Source of the DNA: Pontibacter litorisediminis
Lineage (GTDB): Bacteria; Bacteroidota; Bacteroidia; Cytophagales; Hymenobacteraceae
DNA length: 64,000 bases
Assembly (NCBI RefSeq): GCF_029360645.1
Contig: NZ_JARDUA010000004.1
Coordinates: 248,001-312,000, forward strand
Direction of reading: 5' to 3'
A program made the position numbers and the translations under genes. The notes below the pieces were generated by a model, which did not search any database, had not been told where the DNA came from, and saw nothing but the letters and a program-made list of their open reading frames with translations. Positions 7,323 through 16,409 of the stretch are shown in pieces (position 1 is the first letter of the stretch; each line of letters opens with the position of its first letter).

Positions 7323-8858
7323 CTATACTTGCTCCGGCCGCACGGCCACAGCCACGTCCGTGGCAACGGGAGGTAAGTGCAGTAGCAAGTATGCACCGGA
7401 AGTGTGGCGGACAACCTCGGAGGTAACTATCTTGCCCTCCAGGGTATCCCAGTAAGTTACCCTATATGCACCCTGGTTCATGCCCGGCACCTGTACCTCT
7501 GCCGCAAGCGGCTCAGCTCCCCGGTCTATGGTCGCCAGCACATCTTCTCCTTGCACGTAGTTATCTGCGCGAAGCAGCCATAGCAGAGCCTGTCTTTCAT
7601 CGGCACAGGCAAACAGCACAAAGGAAGGGCTGCTGACTTTGGCTTCGTAGTTCAGGTTCTTTCTCCGGAAGTTTTTCCAATCGAGCAGCTTTACGAACGC
7701 AGCCATACTTTTCTGGGCGCGGCGCATGCCGTGGGTGAGGCAGTGCGGGTGGCGGTTGGGCCAGCGCATGCCGCCGCCCGCAGCACCCGAGGCCAGGTGT
7801 GCCCACTGTATGTGCCGGAAATATTCATCATCGAAATACTCTGGAAAAATGATGTGCCTGTCCTTGAAGGCATGAATAGGGCCGTGCTCGCTATCGAAGA
7901 AAGGACGGTTACCCTGCAGGTGTTCCAGTGCCTCCCGCACCAGGCGCCCCGCTACAATGGCGGACCACAAAGTATCCTTAGGGTTGTTGATCGTGGCGGC
8001 GTCGTAAAAGTGGGTGCTGGCAAAATCGAGCATCGGGTGCCGGAAAATAACGTCGGCCACTGCCGGGTGCTCATCCAGCACAGGGCCGTAAAGCGAAACC
8101 GTCTGCGGATGGCAGCGCCCGTACAGCCGCTGCTCTTCCTGCCGCAGGTGCTGGCTCAGCTCCTGTACAAAGTCAGCAAATACCTCTGTTCTATCGCCGG
8201 CGTGGGCGGGGTGTATCTCGTTCCAGAGGTCCCAGGCAAAGAGCACACCGCTGCCGCCCCACCTCTCAGCTACGAAGCTTAGCCGGTTCTTGACGGCCCG
8301 TAGCGTGTCGGGGCAGAGGAGCCATTCAGAGCGGTCCTTGCAGGGGCCCCCGTTCAGGTGGCTGTAGGGGTGGTGTTTCCATTTGATCCACATCCAGAAA
8401 GTATCCACCGGGGTCAGTAAAATACGGATGTTATACTTGGCGCAGAGGCGGAACAGGTCGTCCCAAAGCTGGACCATACTTGGGTTAAAGGTGCCGGCCG
8501 GCTTTTCGAAGTAGCGGTGTTGCCCCTGCGCGTACTCCAGCATCAGACGCAGGCAGGTCACCCCATGTGCTGCCAGCCATGCCAGGTGCCCTTCTACCTG
8601 CTGCAGGTTCTTTCGCCGGAAGAGGCCTGCAAAGTCAGGCCAGGTGATGGCGTCGTTCTGGCCGATAGGCGTCCAGTCCTCACCGGTCTCCGTCATAAAA
8701 TAGGGCGCATCCGGGGCCACCTGTACCCAGGGAAGATCCTGCTCTAGCTTAAAAGCGGGCAGTTCCTTTCTTTTTGCTGTAGCGGCCTTGCCGGATTTTG
8801 ACAGGCTGCTTTCGTCAATGTTGGCCCCAGTGTGCTGCTGTTGCTCAGTGAACTCCAT
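7323..8858 (-). CDS. Glycoside hydrolase, GH5-like (clan GH-A) family
   Basis: A 511-residue protein with a TIM-barrel glycosidase pattern. Visible landmarks are HGVTCLRLML (strand 2), LTPVDTFW (strand 3), FAWDLWNEIHP with the general acid/base Glu214 after Asn213 (strand 4), STHFYD with His283, and FFDSEHGP with the nucleophile Glu324 (strand 7). After the barrel, a C-terminal strand-rich region of about 100 residues looks like the small beta domain common in this clan. No signal peptide is evident; the first 35 residues are polar. The start overlaps the end of the UDP-galactopyranose mutase gene by 14 bp, so the two are translationally linked. A role in trimming or remodelling the polysaccharide made by this operon is inferred. 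The substrate cannot be told from sequence alone. Confidence 0.85.
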   Translation of the reverse strand: MEFTEQQQHTGANIDESSLSKSGKAATAKRKELPAFKLEQDLPWVQVAPDAPYFMTETGEDWTPIGQNDAITWPDFAGLFRRKNLQQVEGHLAWLAAHGVTCLRLMLEYAQGQHRYFEKPAGTFNPSMVQLWDDLFRLCAKYNIRILLTPVDTFWMWIKWKHHPYSHLNGGPCKDRSEWLLCPDTLRAVKNRLSFVAERWGGSGVLFAWDLWNEIHPAHAGDRTEVFADFVQELSQHLRQEEQRLYGRCHPQTVSLYGPVLDEHPAVADVIFRHPMLDFASTHFYDAATINNPKDTLWSAIVAGRLVREALEHLQGNRPFFDSEHGPIHAFKDRHIIFPEYFDDEYFRHIQWAHLASGAAGGGMRWPNRHPHCLTHGMRRAQKSMAAFVKLLDWKNFRRKNLNYEAKVSSPSFVLFACADERQALLWLLRADNYVQGEDVLATIDRGAEPLAAEVQVPGMNQGAYRVTYWDTLEGKIVTSEVVRHTSGAYLLLHLPPVATDVAVAVRPEQV

Positions 8859-10035
8859 TTTTTGGAATGTTTCTTATACTTCCGTTCAATGCTTTTCCCG
8901 CTCCATTCAGTTGCTGAGGCGCGTTTACAACGGCCTGAGCCAGTTTTTCTGCCGATAGCTTCTTAAAGAGCGTGAGTGCCTGCGCCACGACCTGGTCCAT
9001 GTTATAATATTTGTAAGTGGCCAGCCGGCCCACGAAGTGCACACCAGGAGTGGCATCCGCCAGTTTCTTATACCTGTTGTAGGTCTCGGCGTTCTCAGGG
9101 CGCGGCACGGGGTAGTATGGGTCGCCTTCGGCCTGCGGGTACTCATACACAATGCTGGTCTTGGGGTGCTGCTGCCCGGTCAGGTACTTAAACTCCGTGA
9201 TGCGGGTATAGGCGTGCTCGTTTGGGTAGTTGACGACGGCGGCAGGCAGGTGCACCGGCTTGTCCAGCGTTTCATGCCTGAACTCCAGCGAGCGGTACGG
9301 CAGCCTGCCGTAGCGGTAGCCAAAGTACTCGTCCACCGGCCCGGTATAGATCATCTCCCGGAACGGGATCATGTCCGCGATATCCTGATAATCCGTGTTA
9401 AGCATGATCTTGATGTTGGGGTGCGCCAGGAGCTTTTCAAACATGGCGGTATACCCGTACAGCGGCATGGCCTGGTAGGTGTCGGTAAAGTAGCGGTCGT
9501 CGCGGTTGGTGCGCACCGGTACCCGGGCGGTCACCGACTTATCCAGCTCCGAAGGGTCCATGCCCCACTGCTTGCGCGTGTAGTTGCGGAAGAACTTCTC
9601 GTACAGCTCCCGCCCCACCCTGCTCACCACCACGTCCTCCGAGGTGCGTACCGGCGCTATGTCCTCTGCCACGGACTTAAAGAAATTGTCTGCATCAAAG
9701 GCCGTCAGGCTGAGGCCGTATAGTTTGTTGATCGTATCCAGGTTGATCGGGATGGGCACCAGCTGCCCGTCCACGCTGGCTAGCACCCGGTGCTCGTACG
9801 GGCGCCAGGCCGTGAACTGCGACAGATACTCGAATACCTCTTTGGAATTGGTGTGGAAGATGTGCGGGCCATACTTGTGCACCAGTATCCCTTCCTCGTT
9901 GTAGTGGTCGTAAGCGTTGCCGGCAATGTGGTTGCGCTTATCAAGGATCAGCACCTTTTTATGCAGCTGCGAGGCCAGTCGCTCAGCCAGTACGCTCCCG
10001 GCAAAGCCTGTGCCCACGATCAGGTAATCAAACAT
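8845..10035 (-). CDS. glf: UDP-galactopyranose mutase
   Basis: A 396-residue flavoprotein that interconverts UDP-galactopyranose and UDP-galactofuranose in the cytoplasm, supplying galactofuranose for surface glycans. The N-terminus has the FAD-binding Rossmann motif GTGFAG (residues 8-13), followed by the family signature KRNHIAGNAYD and GPHIFHTN. Further family landmarks are PIPINLDTINKLYG and YTRKQWGMDP, then R-x-N-R-DDRYF, which contain substrate-binding arginines. Length is normal for bacterial Glf (about 370-400). A purine-rich GGGAGG lies just before the start. It sits 15 bp after the glycosyltransferase gene and overlaps the GH5-like gene, forming a three-gene minus-strand operon. Confidence 0.96.
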   Translation of the reverse strand: MFDYLIVGTGFAGSVLAERLASQLHKKVLILDKRNHIAGNAYDHYNEEGILVHKYGPHIFHTNSKEVFEYLSQFTAWRPYEHRVLASVDGQLVPIPINLDTINKLYGLSLTAFDADNFFKSVAEDIAPVRTSEDVVVSRVGRELYEKFFRNYTRKQWGMDPSELDKSVTARVPVRTNRDDRYFTDTYQAMPLYGYTAMFEKLLAHPNIKIMLNTDYQDIADMIPFREMIYTGPVDEYFGYRYGRLPYRSLEFRHETLDKPVHLPAAVVNYPNEHAYTRITEFKYLTGQQHPKTSIVYEYPQAEGDPYYPVPRPENAETYNRYKKLADATPGVHFVGRLATYKYYNMDQVVAQALTLFKKLSAEKLAQAVVNAPQQLNGAGKALNGSIRNIPKNGVH

Positions 10036-10050
10036 ACTTCCTCCCTTCCT

Positions 10051-11283
10051 TTAGATACGGTCCTTATTCTCCATTGCCTGTGCCATCAGTTCCACCATGC
10101 CACGCCAAGTCTGGTCCCAGGACATGTCGCGCATAAAGCAGCTCACCTTTTGCTGCCACGCATCGTTGTGCTGCTGTGTTAGCGCTGCCTCCACGGCCTG
10201 CACGAATTCTGCGGCCGAGCCAGCAATGTGCACCAGGCCCTCCTCACCGTAAGGGCGCACCACATCCCGGATGGGGGTAGACACCACGGGCTTGCCTGCC
10301 GCCAGGTACTCAGGCGTCTTGGTGGGGCTGATGAAAGCAGTGGACTCATTGAGGGCAAAGGGTAGCAGGGCCACCTGCCAACCGCTGATGTAAGCCGGAA
10401 GCTCCTGGTACGACTTGCCTCCCAGGTAGTGGATGTTGGGGCGCTGCGGCAGTGTGGCAGGGTCTATCTTCACCACCGGTCCAACCATCACAAGCTGCCA
10501 GTCCTGGCGGGCATCGGCCAGGGTGGCCAGCAGCTCAAGGTCCATGCGCTCATCTATCACCCCGAAAAAACCCAGCCGTGGCTCCGGTATAGGTTCCTGG
10601 TCGGCGGGTGGGGGTAGTGGCTTTTTGGCCTGTGCAAAATGGCCCTTGTCGATGCTGCTGGGAAAGGCCTTTACGGCAGGGTGCTGCTTGCGCTTGGCCT
10701 CGTACAGGCGCTGGCCTCCTGTAAATACAAGGTCGGCCCGTTTAAAAAGCTCTAGTTCCAGCTCCTTCAGGCGGGGCGGGGCAAATTTAAAAGCCGATAG
10801 CTCGTCCATGCAATCGTACACGGTGAGGGCGGGCCGCAGGTGGTTGGTAAAGGCGAGGGCCATGGGGGTATAGTACCATAGAACAGGATGCTCCAGCCGG
10901 TGTTCCGCTAGCAGTTGGTCCAGGAGGTGGCGCTGTGCTGCCTCAATTTGCGCTTCCTGCAGGCCATGTGGCAGGTGCGGCACCGCCAGCAGCATGTTTT
11001 CTCCTCTGGAGGAAGTATGTAGGTAGGGTTTCTGAGTATCTGTAAACACCGGTTCCTCCACAAAAAACAGGCGTCCGTAACGGGCAAAGCGGGAGAGCAG
11101 GTGCTGTGGCCGCTGGTACACAAAATCCCAGCGCAGGTGCGAGAGGCACACGATACCTGGGAGCTGTTGCAGAAACCTGTCCGTTCTATTTTGCTTCAGG
11201 CTGGCCTGGCTTTCGTGAGTAGCTGGCGGGAGGGTAGCGGCTGTCTTGCCTCCTACGTGTGGATCAGGCGTTTCTTTAAACAT
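10051..11283 (-). CDS. Glycosyltransferase (GT-B fold, GT4-like)
   Basis: A 410-residue protein. The first 35 residues are polar and probably disordered. The N-terminal Rossmann half contains GIVCLSHLRWDFVYQRPQHL, a motif seen in bacterial glycosyltransferases that begin by naming a substrate-binding loop. The C-terminal half has RLGFFGVIDERMD and the donor-binding region ISPTKTPEYLAAGKPVVSTP, typical of GT-B enzymes using nucleotide sugars. No membrane segment. It is the first gene of the operon with glf and the GH5-like gene and may transfer galactofuranose or another sugar during surface polysaccharide assembly. Acceptor and donor are unknown. Confidence 0.88.
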   Translation of the reverse strand: MFKETPDPHVGGKTAATLPPATHESQASLKQNRTDRFLQQLPGIVCLSHLRWDFVYQRPQHLLSRFARYGRLFFVEEPVFTDTQKPYLHTSSRGENMLLAVPHLPHGLQEAQIEAAQRHLLDQLLAEHRLEHPVLWYYTPMALAFTNHLRPALTVYDCMDELSAFKFAPPRLKELELELFKRADLVFTGGQRLYEAKRKQHPAVKAFPSSIDKGHFAQAKKPLPPPADQEPIPEPRLGFFGVIDERMDLELLATLADARQDWQLVMVGPVVKIDPATLPQRPNIHYLGGKSYQELPAYISGWQVALLPFALNESTAFISPTKTPEYLAAGKPVVSTPIRDVVRPYGEEGLVHIAGSAAEFVQAVEAALTQQHNDAWQQKVSCFMRDMSWDQTWRGMVELMAQAMENKDRI

Positions 11284-11554
11284 GAGTTTGTTTCCTTTAG
11301 AGTATATGGGTGCTTTCCAGGTGCAGCTACAGGAGCAGGTGCTACTACTGCCCGGTTGTTTTAGTACGCTTTTTATAGAGAAAGGTCAAGGTGTAAAGTA
11401 AAAAAATACAATTTATGCCAGGTGTTGCTTTGCAGCCTGCATCCCTTTAGGCAGGCTTAGGGAAAGCGGGGACGATAACCTGTGGCAAAAGGCGGGATAA
11501 TTGGCTAGCTTTGGCTAAAGATTTTATACTTAGAGACAGCGGTAGAGCGTGCAG

Positions 11555-12271
11555 ATGTCCGAAAAAGGAGAACAGCGGGAGAGGGAAAGCAAGGGAATAG
11601 GTGTGCAAAATGAACGCTCGTTGCACGCGGCCCTGAAACTATGGTATGCGCAGCCAGACGATAGGTTTGAAGTGCCCTTAAACGGCTTTTATATTGACCT
11701 GGTGCGGGGAGAGCAGTTGGTAGAGATCCAGACACGCAATTTCGCCGCCATCCGGCAGAAGCTGCAGGCGTTGGTGCAGGAGCACCGGGTACACCTCCTG
11801 CACCCGGTAACTTTCGAGAAGTGGGTGTTGCAGGTGGATGCAGCGGGCACCGGCGTCAAGTCACGGCGCAAGTCTCCGTACCGGGGCAAGCTGACAGACA
11901 TCTTTGAGGAGTTGGTTCGCATACCGGAGCTAATAAAGCACGAGAACTTCTCGATAGAGTTCCCCCTGATCCGGGAGGAGGAGGTACGTTGCCGTGACGG
12001 CAAGGGCAGCAAGTACAGGAAGCGGGAAAGTATAAAAGACCGAAAGCTGCTGGAGGTGGTAAGCAGCCATCGCTTCACAAAAGCTGAGGACTTTCTGCGG
12101 TTCATCCCCCAGGACTTGCCCCGCCCTTTTTCAAACAAAGCCCTTTCCGCTGCGCTTACCCTTCCCCTCCACCGGTGCCGCCAGATCACCTACTGCCTGC
12201 GTAAAATGGAGGTGATTGAGGTTGTAGGGAAGCAGAAAAATGAGCTTCTGTTTAATATTCCAGGCAGTTAA
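11555..12271 (+). CDS. Hypothetical protein (238 aa), possible nuclease-like N-terminal fold
   Basis: The ATG at 11555 is preferred to the GTG at 11549, which adds only two residues. The gene is divergent from the glycosyltransferase operon. Residues about 35-70 read FEVPLNGFYIDLVRGEQLVEIQTRNF: an acidic residue followed about 13 residues later by an E-x-Q pair, resembling the core of PD-(D/E)xK nuclease folds but with Gln for Lys. The C-terminal part (KALSAALTLPLHRCRQITYCLRKMEVIEVVG) looks like a winged helix. A DNA-related function is suggested, but I do not recognise a characterised family. Confidence 0.75.
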   Translation: MSEKGEQRERESKGIGVQNERSLHAALKLWYAQPDDRFEVPLNGFYIDLVRGEQLVEIQTRNFAAIRQKLQALVQEHRVHLLHPVTFEKWVLQVDAAGTGVKSRRKSPYRGKLTDIFEELVRIPELIKHENFSIEFPLIREEEVRCRDGKGSKYRKRESIKDRKLLEVVSSHRFTKAEDFLRFIPQDLPRPFSNKALSAALTLPLHRCRQITYCLRKMEVIEVVGKQKNELLFNIPGS

Positions 12272-12716
12272 GCTGCCCTACTGTCTCCCTTCCCTATTTT
12301 AAACTAAAAGGCACAGCTCTTGCGCTGTTGCCCTCCCCTGCAGCGCTAACCCCATGCTTTAAAAGAACTGGTTCAAGGGTGAGCCAGGCTCTTTGCTTTT
12401 GATCTCTTCCGGGCGCTCATATCTTGACTGCCTGTGCCCTGCGCAATTTTCAGAATACCAATCCGTTATACTTTTAAGCATTATAAAAAACAAAGAAGGC
12501 GTGTAACCTTTTACAGGTTTTGCCACTAGAGGTATAGGGCGGCATGGTGCCTGTTTTCTGCCATTGCTGCCTCCAAGCACCTGTTTCTCTCTCTTTCCCG
12601 GTGGTTTAACTGTAGCTATTGGGCCGGTACATAGCCAAGTGCTTACGTATCTAATATATATGATTTTCGTAATACAAAAACTCTGAGCCTATAGATCACC
12701 CTTAACTCCTACCTAG
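12272..12716. other. Gene-free stretch of 445 bp before the first T9SS cargo gene
   Basis: Contains one AAGTATA-type word (TATACTT at 12467-12473) and an AT-rich zone at about 12650-12680 that probably includes the promoter of the gene at 12717. No RNA gene, strong hairpin or convincing coding frame is seen; a frame of 73 codons on the minus strand has no coding character. Confidence 0.5.
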
Positions 12717-15700
12717 ATGCACCTTCTGTTACAAAGGCATTTGTTTCTTAGCTTGCTCTCTTTGCTGCTGCTTTGCCATGTGGGCTGGGCGCAGTGCCCT
12801 ACCGCTATAACTGTAAATGGGCGCACCGTACTTTGCGAGGGAGAGACAACAGAGCTATCGGCGCCTGAAGGTGATGGCCTTAGCTACCAATGGATTAAAG
12901 ACGGTGCAGATTTAACCGGGCAAGTGGGGCGAACGCTGCAGGTAAGCGAATCCGGGTCTTATCAGGTGCGGGTAACAGGCAGCACCTGCGACACGAACAC
13001 CTCCAGCGAGCGCGTCATAACGGTTAATCCGCTTCCCATCACTCCTGCCTATACGGTTTCCCCTGCCCCGGCACCCAACAACCCTGTGTGCTCCGGCGAT
13101 GAGCTTACCTTCTCCTTGAATTTCCCGGCAGAGCCAGGCGTAACCTATACCTGGGATTTCGGGGATGGCAGCACCGCAAGAGGGGCAACAGTAACGCACA
13201 CGTACACGTCTACCGGTGTGGGGGCAGAGTCCTTTCCTGTAACAGTTACTGCCACCAGTGCGGCTGGCTGCGAAGTAAACTCTGCGCCTAGAGACGTGGT
13301 GGTGAACCGCCTGCCTGAAATCAGCTTTTCAGAAGAGTCTAATTTCCAGGTGTGCTTGCCGGATTCTATAGAAGATAGTGAGATTGAAGTCTTCGCTATC
13401 TTGAACAACGAAGTGGCAGAGCCTTCCCTTTCCGACATCCGCACCTACTTTGTGGACTGGGGAAACGGTGATCCGGAGCAGCAGTACAGCCGTGGCGATT
13501 TTCCTGTTTCCAACCCCACCGCATACGACTCTATCAAAACCTACCCCATTACCATCCGTGCCATCGCCGGGAACGGCTGCGAGGCAACTTTCACGCAGGA
13601 TTTTAATGTGAGCAAAGAGCCTAAGGCAAACTTTTCTATTGCGGAGAAGAAGCGGGTGGAGGAAGAGCAGCAGCCGCCCTGCGTGCCTATTATCGTCACC
13701 TTGGCCGATAGCGCCACGGGTGGCGGCCTGTCTTACAAGTGGTCGGTGCAGCCGGAGCAGGGTTGGACCTTCGAGACAGGTGACTCCGCCTCTGCCGAGC
13801 CAAGCATCCGGTTCACGCAATCCGGGGTGTACACCATTGAGCAGATCGTGACCAACGGCTGTGAGTCCGATACCACCTCCCAAGGTATAGTAGTGGGCTG
13901 GCCGCAGGTGCAGTTGCCACCAAGCGTTACCGTCTGCGGTCCCACTGAGATAGACTACAGCAGCAGCGGCCCGGGAGGAGGGTTCGGCGGCGGTTTGTTC
14001 GTGGACAAGAACCTGGGGGAGAACATCACCGTCAGGCTCACGATTACGGGCCCTGTCAGCACGACGCGCACCTTTAACTCTGATGTGTTCCAGTACCGGC
14101 ACCAGTTTACGCAGCCCGGCAGGTATACCGTATCCTTGGAGGCCATAAATGAATGTGGCAGCTCCAATGCCATTTACCAGGGGCAACCGGCGCCTGTGCA
14201 GGAGGTGGTGATACTGCAGCAGCCGGCCGCGCCTATTGTCCAGACACCGGTCACGGCCTGCGAAGGCGATATGGTGGAGCTCACTCCTTCAGGGCCGGGG
14301 CCCATATTTGCCTGGTTCGATGTTAACGATCCGGCTGCAGCCCCCGTGTTTACAGGGCCAACCTTTACGACTCCGTCCTTAACAAACGACATCACCTTTT
14401 ATGTAGCGGCCATAGACACGGCGAACGGTGTGGTCTGCATCAGCGACTTTACGCCCATACCCATCACGGTAGTGCCCGCTATTGCGGATAACACCATCGA
14501 GGTGCAGGGAGAGCAGGTGCGGAGCCTGTGTAAGGGTGCCGTGCCACCTACCATAACCGGCTCCACGCCTTCTGGCGGGGCACCGGGCGCCGCGCCGCGC
14601 TACCGGTGGGAGGTCAGCACCACCAGCCCCACTGCCGGCTTTGCGGCGGCTCCCGGTACGAACAATACCAAAGACTACACGCCGACACAGGCTGTCTCGG
14701 GTGATACCTGGTTCAGGCGTGTGGTATTTTCCGGTAATTGTGGCGAGAACATCAGTAACGTCGTGTCGATCATCGCCGTGGATCCGGTGCCAGCCAGTGC
14801 CAACACCATCACCGCTGAGCCCACCCAGGTCTGCGAAGGCGACACTCCCGGCCAACTAATTGGTTCGGAGCCAACGGGCGGTGGCGGCAGGCCATATACG
14901 TTCCTGTGGGAGGTGAGCACAACCGGGCCCGACGAAGGCTTTGCGGCAGCCCCAGGTGCAAATGACGACGTGAACTACACCATACCGGCCGGTGCGCTGC
15001 AGCAGGGCGAGACGTGGTTCCGCAGGGCGGTTACCTCTGGCGGCTGTACCTCCTACTCGGATGCTATCAGGTTTGTGCTTTACCCGAGGCTAGAAAACAA
15101 CGAGATCAGTGCGGAGCAGACGCAGGTATGCATTGGCACTGCCTCGCCTATACTTAACGGCACCGAGCCAACGGGCGGCAGCGGCAGCTACACGTACCTG
15201 TGGCAAAGCAGCACCACCGGGCCAGATACCGGTTTCAGAAATGCTGCCGGCACAAACACCGGTCAGAATTACTCTCCGGGTATACTTACCGCTACCACCT
15301 GGTTCCGCCGCGTGGTAAGCTCAGGCTCCTGCGGGGCCGATACTTCTGACGCGCTGGAGATAAGGGTGGCTCCTGCCCTGCGCAATAACACCATCACGGC
15401 CGCGCAGCCGGATGTGTGCCAGTCGCAGGAGCCGCCGCAGATAACCGGCAGCTCGCCAACCGACGGCGCCGGGGGCTACACGTACCTCTGGGAGAGCAGC
15501 ACAGTTGGCCCGGATGCAGGCTTCGTGGAGGCCGCAGGCACGAACACAGGCCAGAACTACCAACCCGCCGCACTCAGCCGCGATACCTGGTTCCGAAGGG
15601 TCGTGTTCTCCGGCGGCTGCTCCGATACCTCTAACGTGGCCAGTATAAGCGTGCTTCCGTTGCCGGAGGCCCCTACGCTGGCAGTAAACAATGCCACCGC

Positions 15701-16406
15701 CTGCTTCGGCGAATCCGTTACGCTGGCAGTTGCCAATGCCAACGGCTTTGAGTACAGGTGGTATACTTCGTCTACAGGCGGTAACCCGGTGTTTATAGGG
15801 GCAGAGTTCCCGCTGGATAACGTAACCCAGTCGGCCACCTACTATGTGGAGGCCGTGAACAGCCAGCAGTGCGCCAGCGCTGTGCGGACTCCGGCCACGG
15901 TAACTGTGGTGGTTGCTGAGGCCGGCGCAGGCGAGGATGTGACCATTATACAAGGGCAGCCGGTAGAGCTGCGCGGCTCCGGCGGCGCAACCTACCTGTG
16001 GGAGCCAGCTACTGGCCTCAACGACCCAACGCTGCAGAACCCGGTGGCCAGGCCGCAGGAGACAACCACTTACACTGTGACTGTGACCACTGCCGAGGGC
16101 TGCGTGGATACAGCAAGTGTAACGGTAGAAGTCATCCCGGCCGTTGAAGTGCCGAACGCCTTCTCCCCGAACGGCGACAACGTGAACGAGGTGTGGGAGA
16201 TCAAGAACTATGAGAATTACCCGGACATGCGGGTGGAGGTATTTAACCGCTGGGGCAACAAGATCTTTAGCTCCAAAGGCTACGGCGTGCCGTGGGACGG
16301 CACCTACAACGGCAAGGAGCTGCCTGTGGCCACCTACTATTACCTCATCTACCTGCGCAGCACCAACGAGGAGCCGCTCTCCGGGAACGTCACCATTATC
16401 CGTTAA
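12717..16406 (+). CDS. Giant secreted surface protein with PKD/Ig-like domains and T9SS type B sorting domain
   Basis: A 1229-residue exported protein. Residues 1-25 are a Sec signal peptide (hydrophobic core SLLSLLLLC, then GWAQ). It continues with an Ig-like segment (SYQWIKDG), a PKD domain (YTWDFGDGS at about residues 143-151), further Ig/PKD modules, and four tandem modules of about 97 residues at about 585-980, each with a central YxWExSTTGPDxGF-like strand and a WFRRVV-SG-C ending. Another Ig-like module follows. The last 85 residues are a type B C-terminal domain (VPNAFSPNGDNVNEVW, then EVFNRWGNKIF and WDG), the gliding-motility-associated signal that sends proteins through the type IX system and to the cell surface. 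A PorP/SprF gene follows three bases after the stop, the usual partner for type B cargo. Likely an adhesin or matrix protein; the ligand is unknown. Confidence 0.93.
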   Translation: MHLLLQRHLFLSLLSLLLLCHVGWAQCPTAITVNGRTVLCEGETTELSAPEGDGLSYQWIKDGADLTGQVGRTLQVSESGSYQVRVTGSTCDTNTSSERVITVNPLPITPAYTVSPAPAPNNPVCSGDELTFSLNFPAEPGVTYTWDFGDGSTARGATVTHTYTSTGVGAESFPVTVTATSAAGCEVNSAPRDVVVNRLPEISFSEESNFQVCLPDSIEDSEIEVFAILNNEVAEPSLSDIRTYFVDWGNGDPEQQYSRGDFPVSNPTAYDSIKTYPITIRAIAGNGCEATFTQDFNVSKEPKANFSIAEKKRVEEEQQPPCVPIIVTLADSATGGGLSYKWSVQPEQGWTFETGDSASAEPSIRFTQSGVYTIEQIVTNGCESDTTSQGIVVGWPQVQLPPSVTVCGPTEIDYSSSGPGGGFGGGLFVDKNLGENITVRLTITGPVSTTRTFNSDVFQYRHQFTQPGRYTVSLEAINECGSSNAIYQGQPAPVQEVVILQQPAAPIVQTPVTACEGDMVELTPSGPGPIFAWFDVNDPAAAPVFTGPTFTTPSLTNDITFYVAAIDTANGVVCISDFTPIPITVVPAIADNTIEVQGEQVRSLCKGAVPPTITGSTPSGGAPGAAPRYRWEVSTTSPTAGFAAAPGTNNTKDYTPTQAVSGDTWFRRVVFSGNCGENISNVVSIIAVDPVPASANTITAEPTQVCEGDTPGQLIGSEPTGGGGRPYTFLWEVSTTGPDEGFAAAPGANDDVNYTIPAGALQQGETWFRRAVTSGGCTSYSDAIRFVLYPRLENNEISAEQTQVCIGTASPILNGTEPTGGSGSYTYLWQSSTTGPDTGFRNAAGTNTGQNYSPGILTATTWFRRVVSSGSCGADTSDALEIRVAPALRNNTITAAQPDVCQSQEPPQITGSSPTDGAGGYTYLWESSTVGPDAGFVEAAGTNTGQNYQPAALSRDTWFRRVVFSGGCSDTSNVASISVLPLPEAPTLAVNNATACFGESVTLAVANANGFEYRWYTSSTGGNPVFIGAEFPLDNVTQSATYYVEAVNSQQCASAVRTPATVTVVVAEAGAGEDVTIIQGQPVELRGSGGATYLWEPATGLNDPTLQNPVARPQETTTYTVTVTTAEGCVDTASVTVEVIPAVEVPNAFSPNGDNVNEVWEIKNYENYPDMRVEVFNRWGNKIFSSKGYGVPWDGTYNGKELPVATYYYLIYLRSTNEEPLSGNVTIIR
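14470..15660 (+). repeat. Four tandem coding repeats of about 290-300 bp in the surface protein
   Basis: Four modules start near 14470, 14790, 15085 and 15372. Similarity is visible at DNA level, for example in the segments around the TGGTTCCGCCGCGTGGT-like block that ends each one. Copies 3 and 4 share the longest identical runs, which points to recent duplication or gene conversion. Confidence 0.8.
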
Positions 16407-16409
16407 CAC

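Noticed and set aside
12359-12580. Minus-strand frame of 73 codons between 11555-12271 and 12717
   Set aside because: No coding character, start codon weak, and no family; treated as gap.
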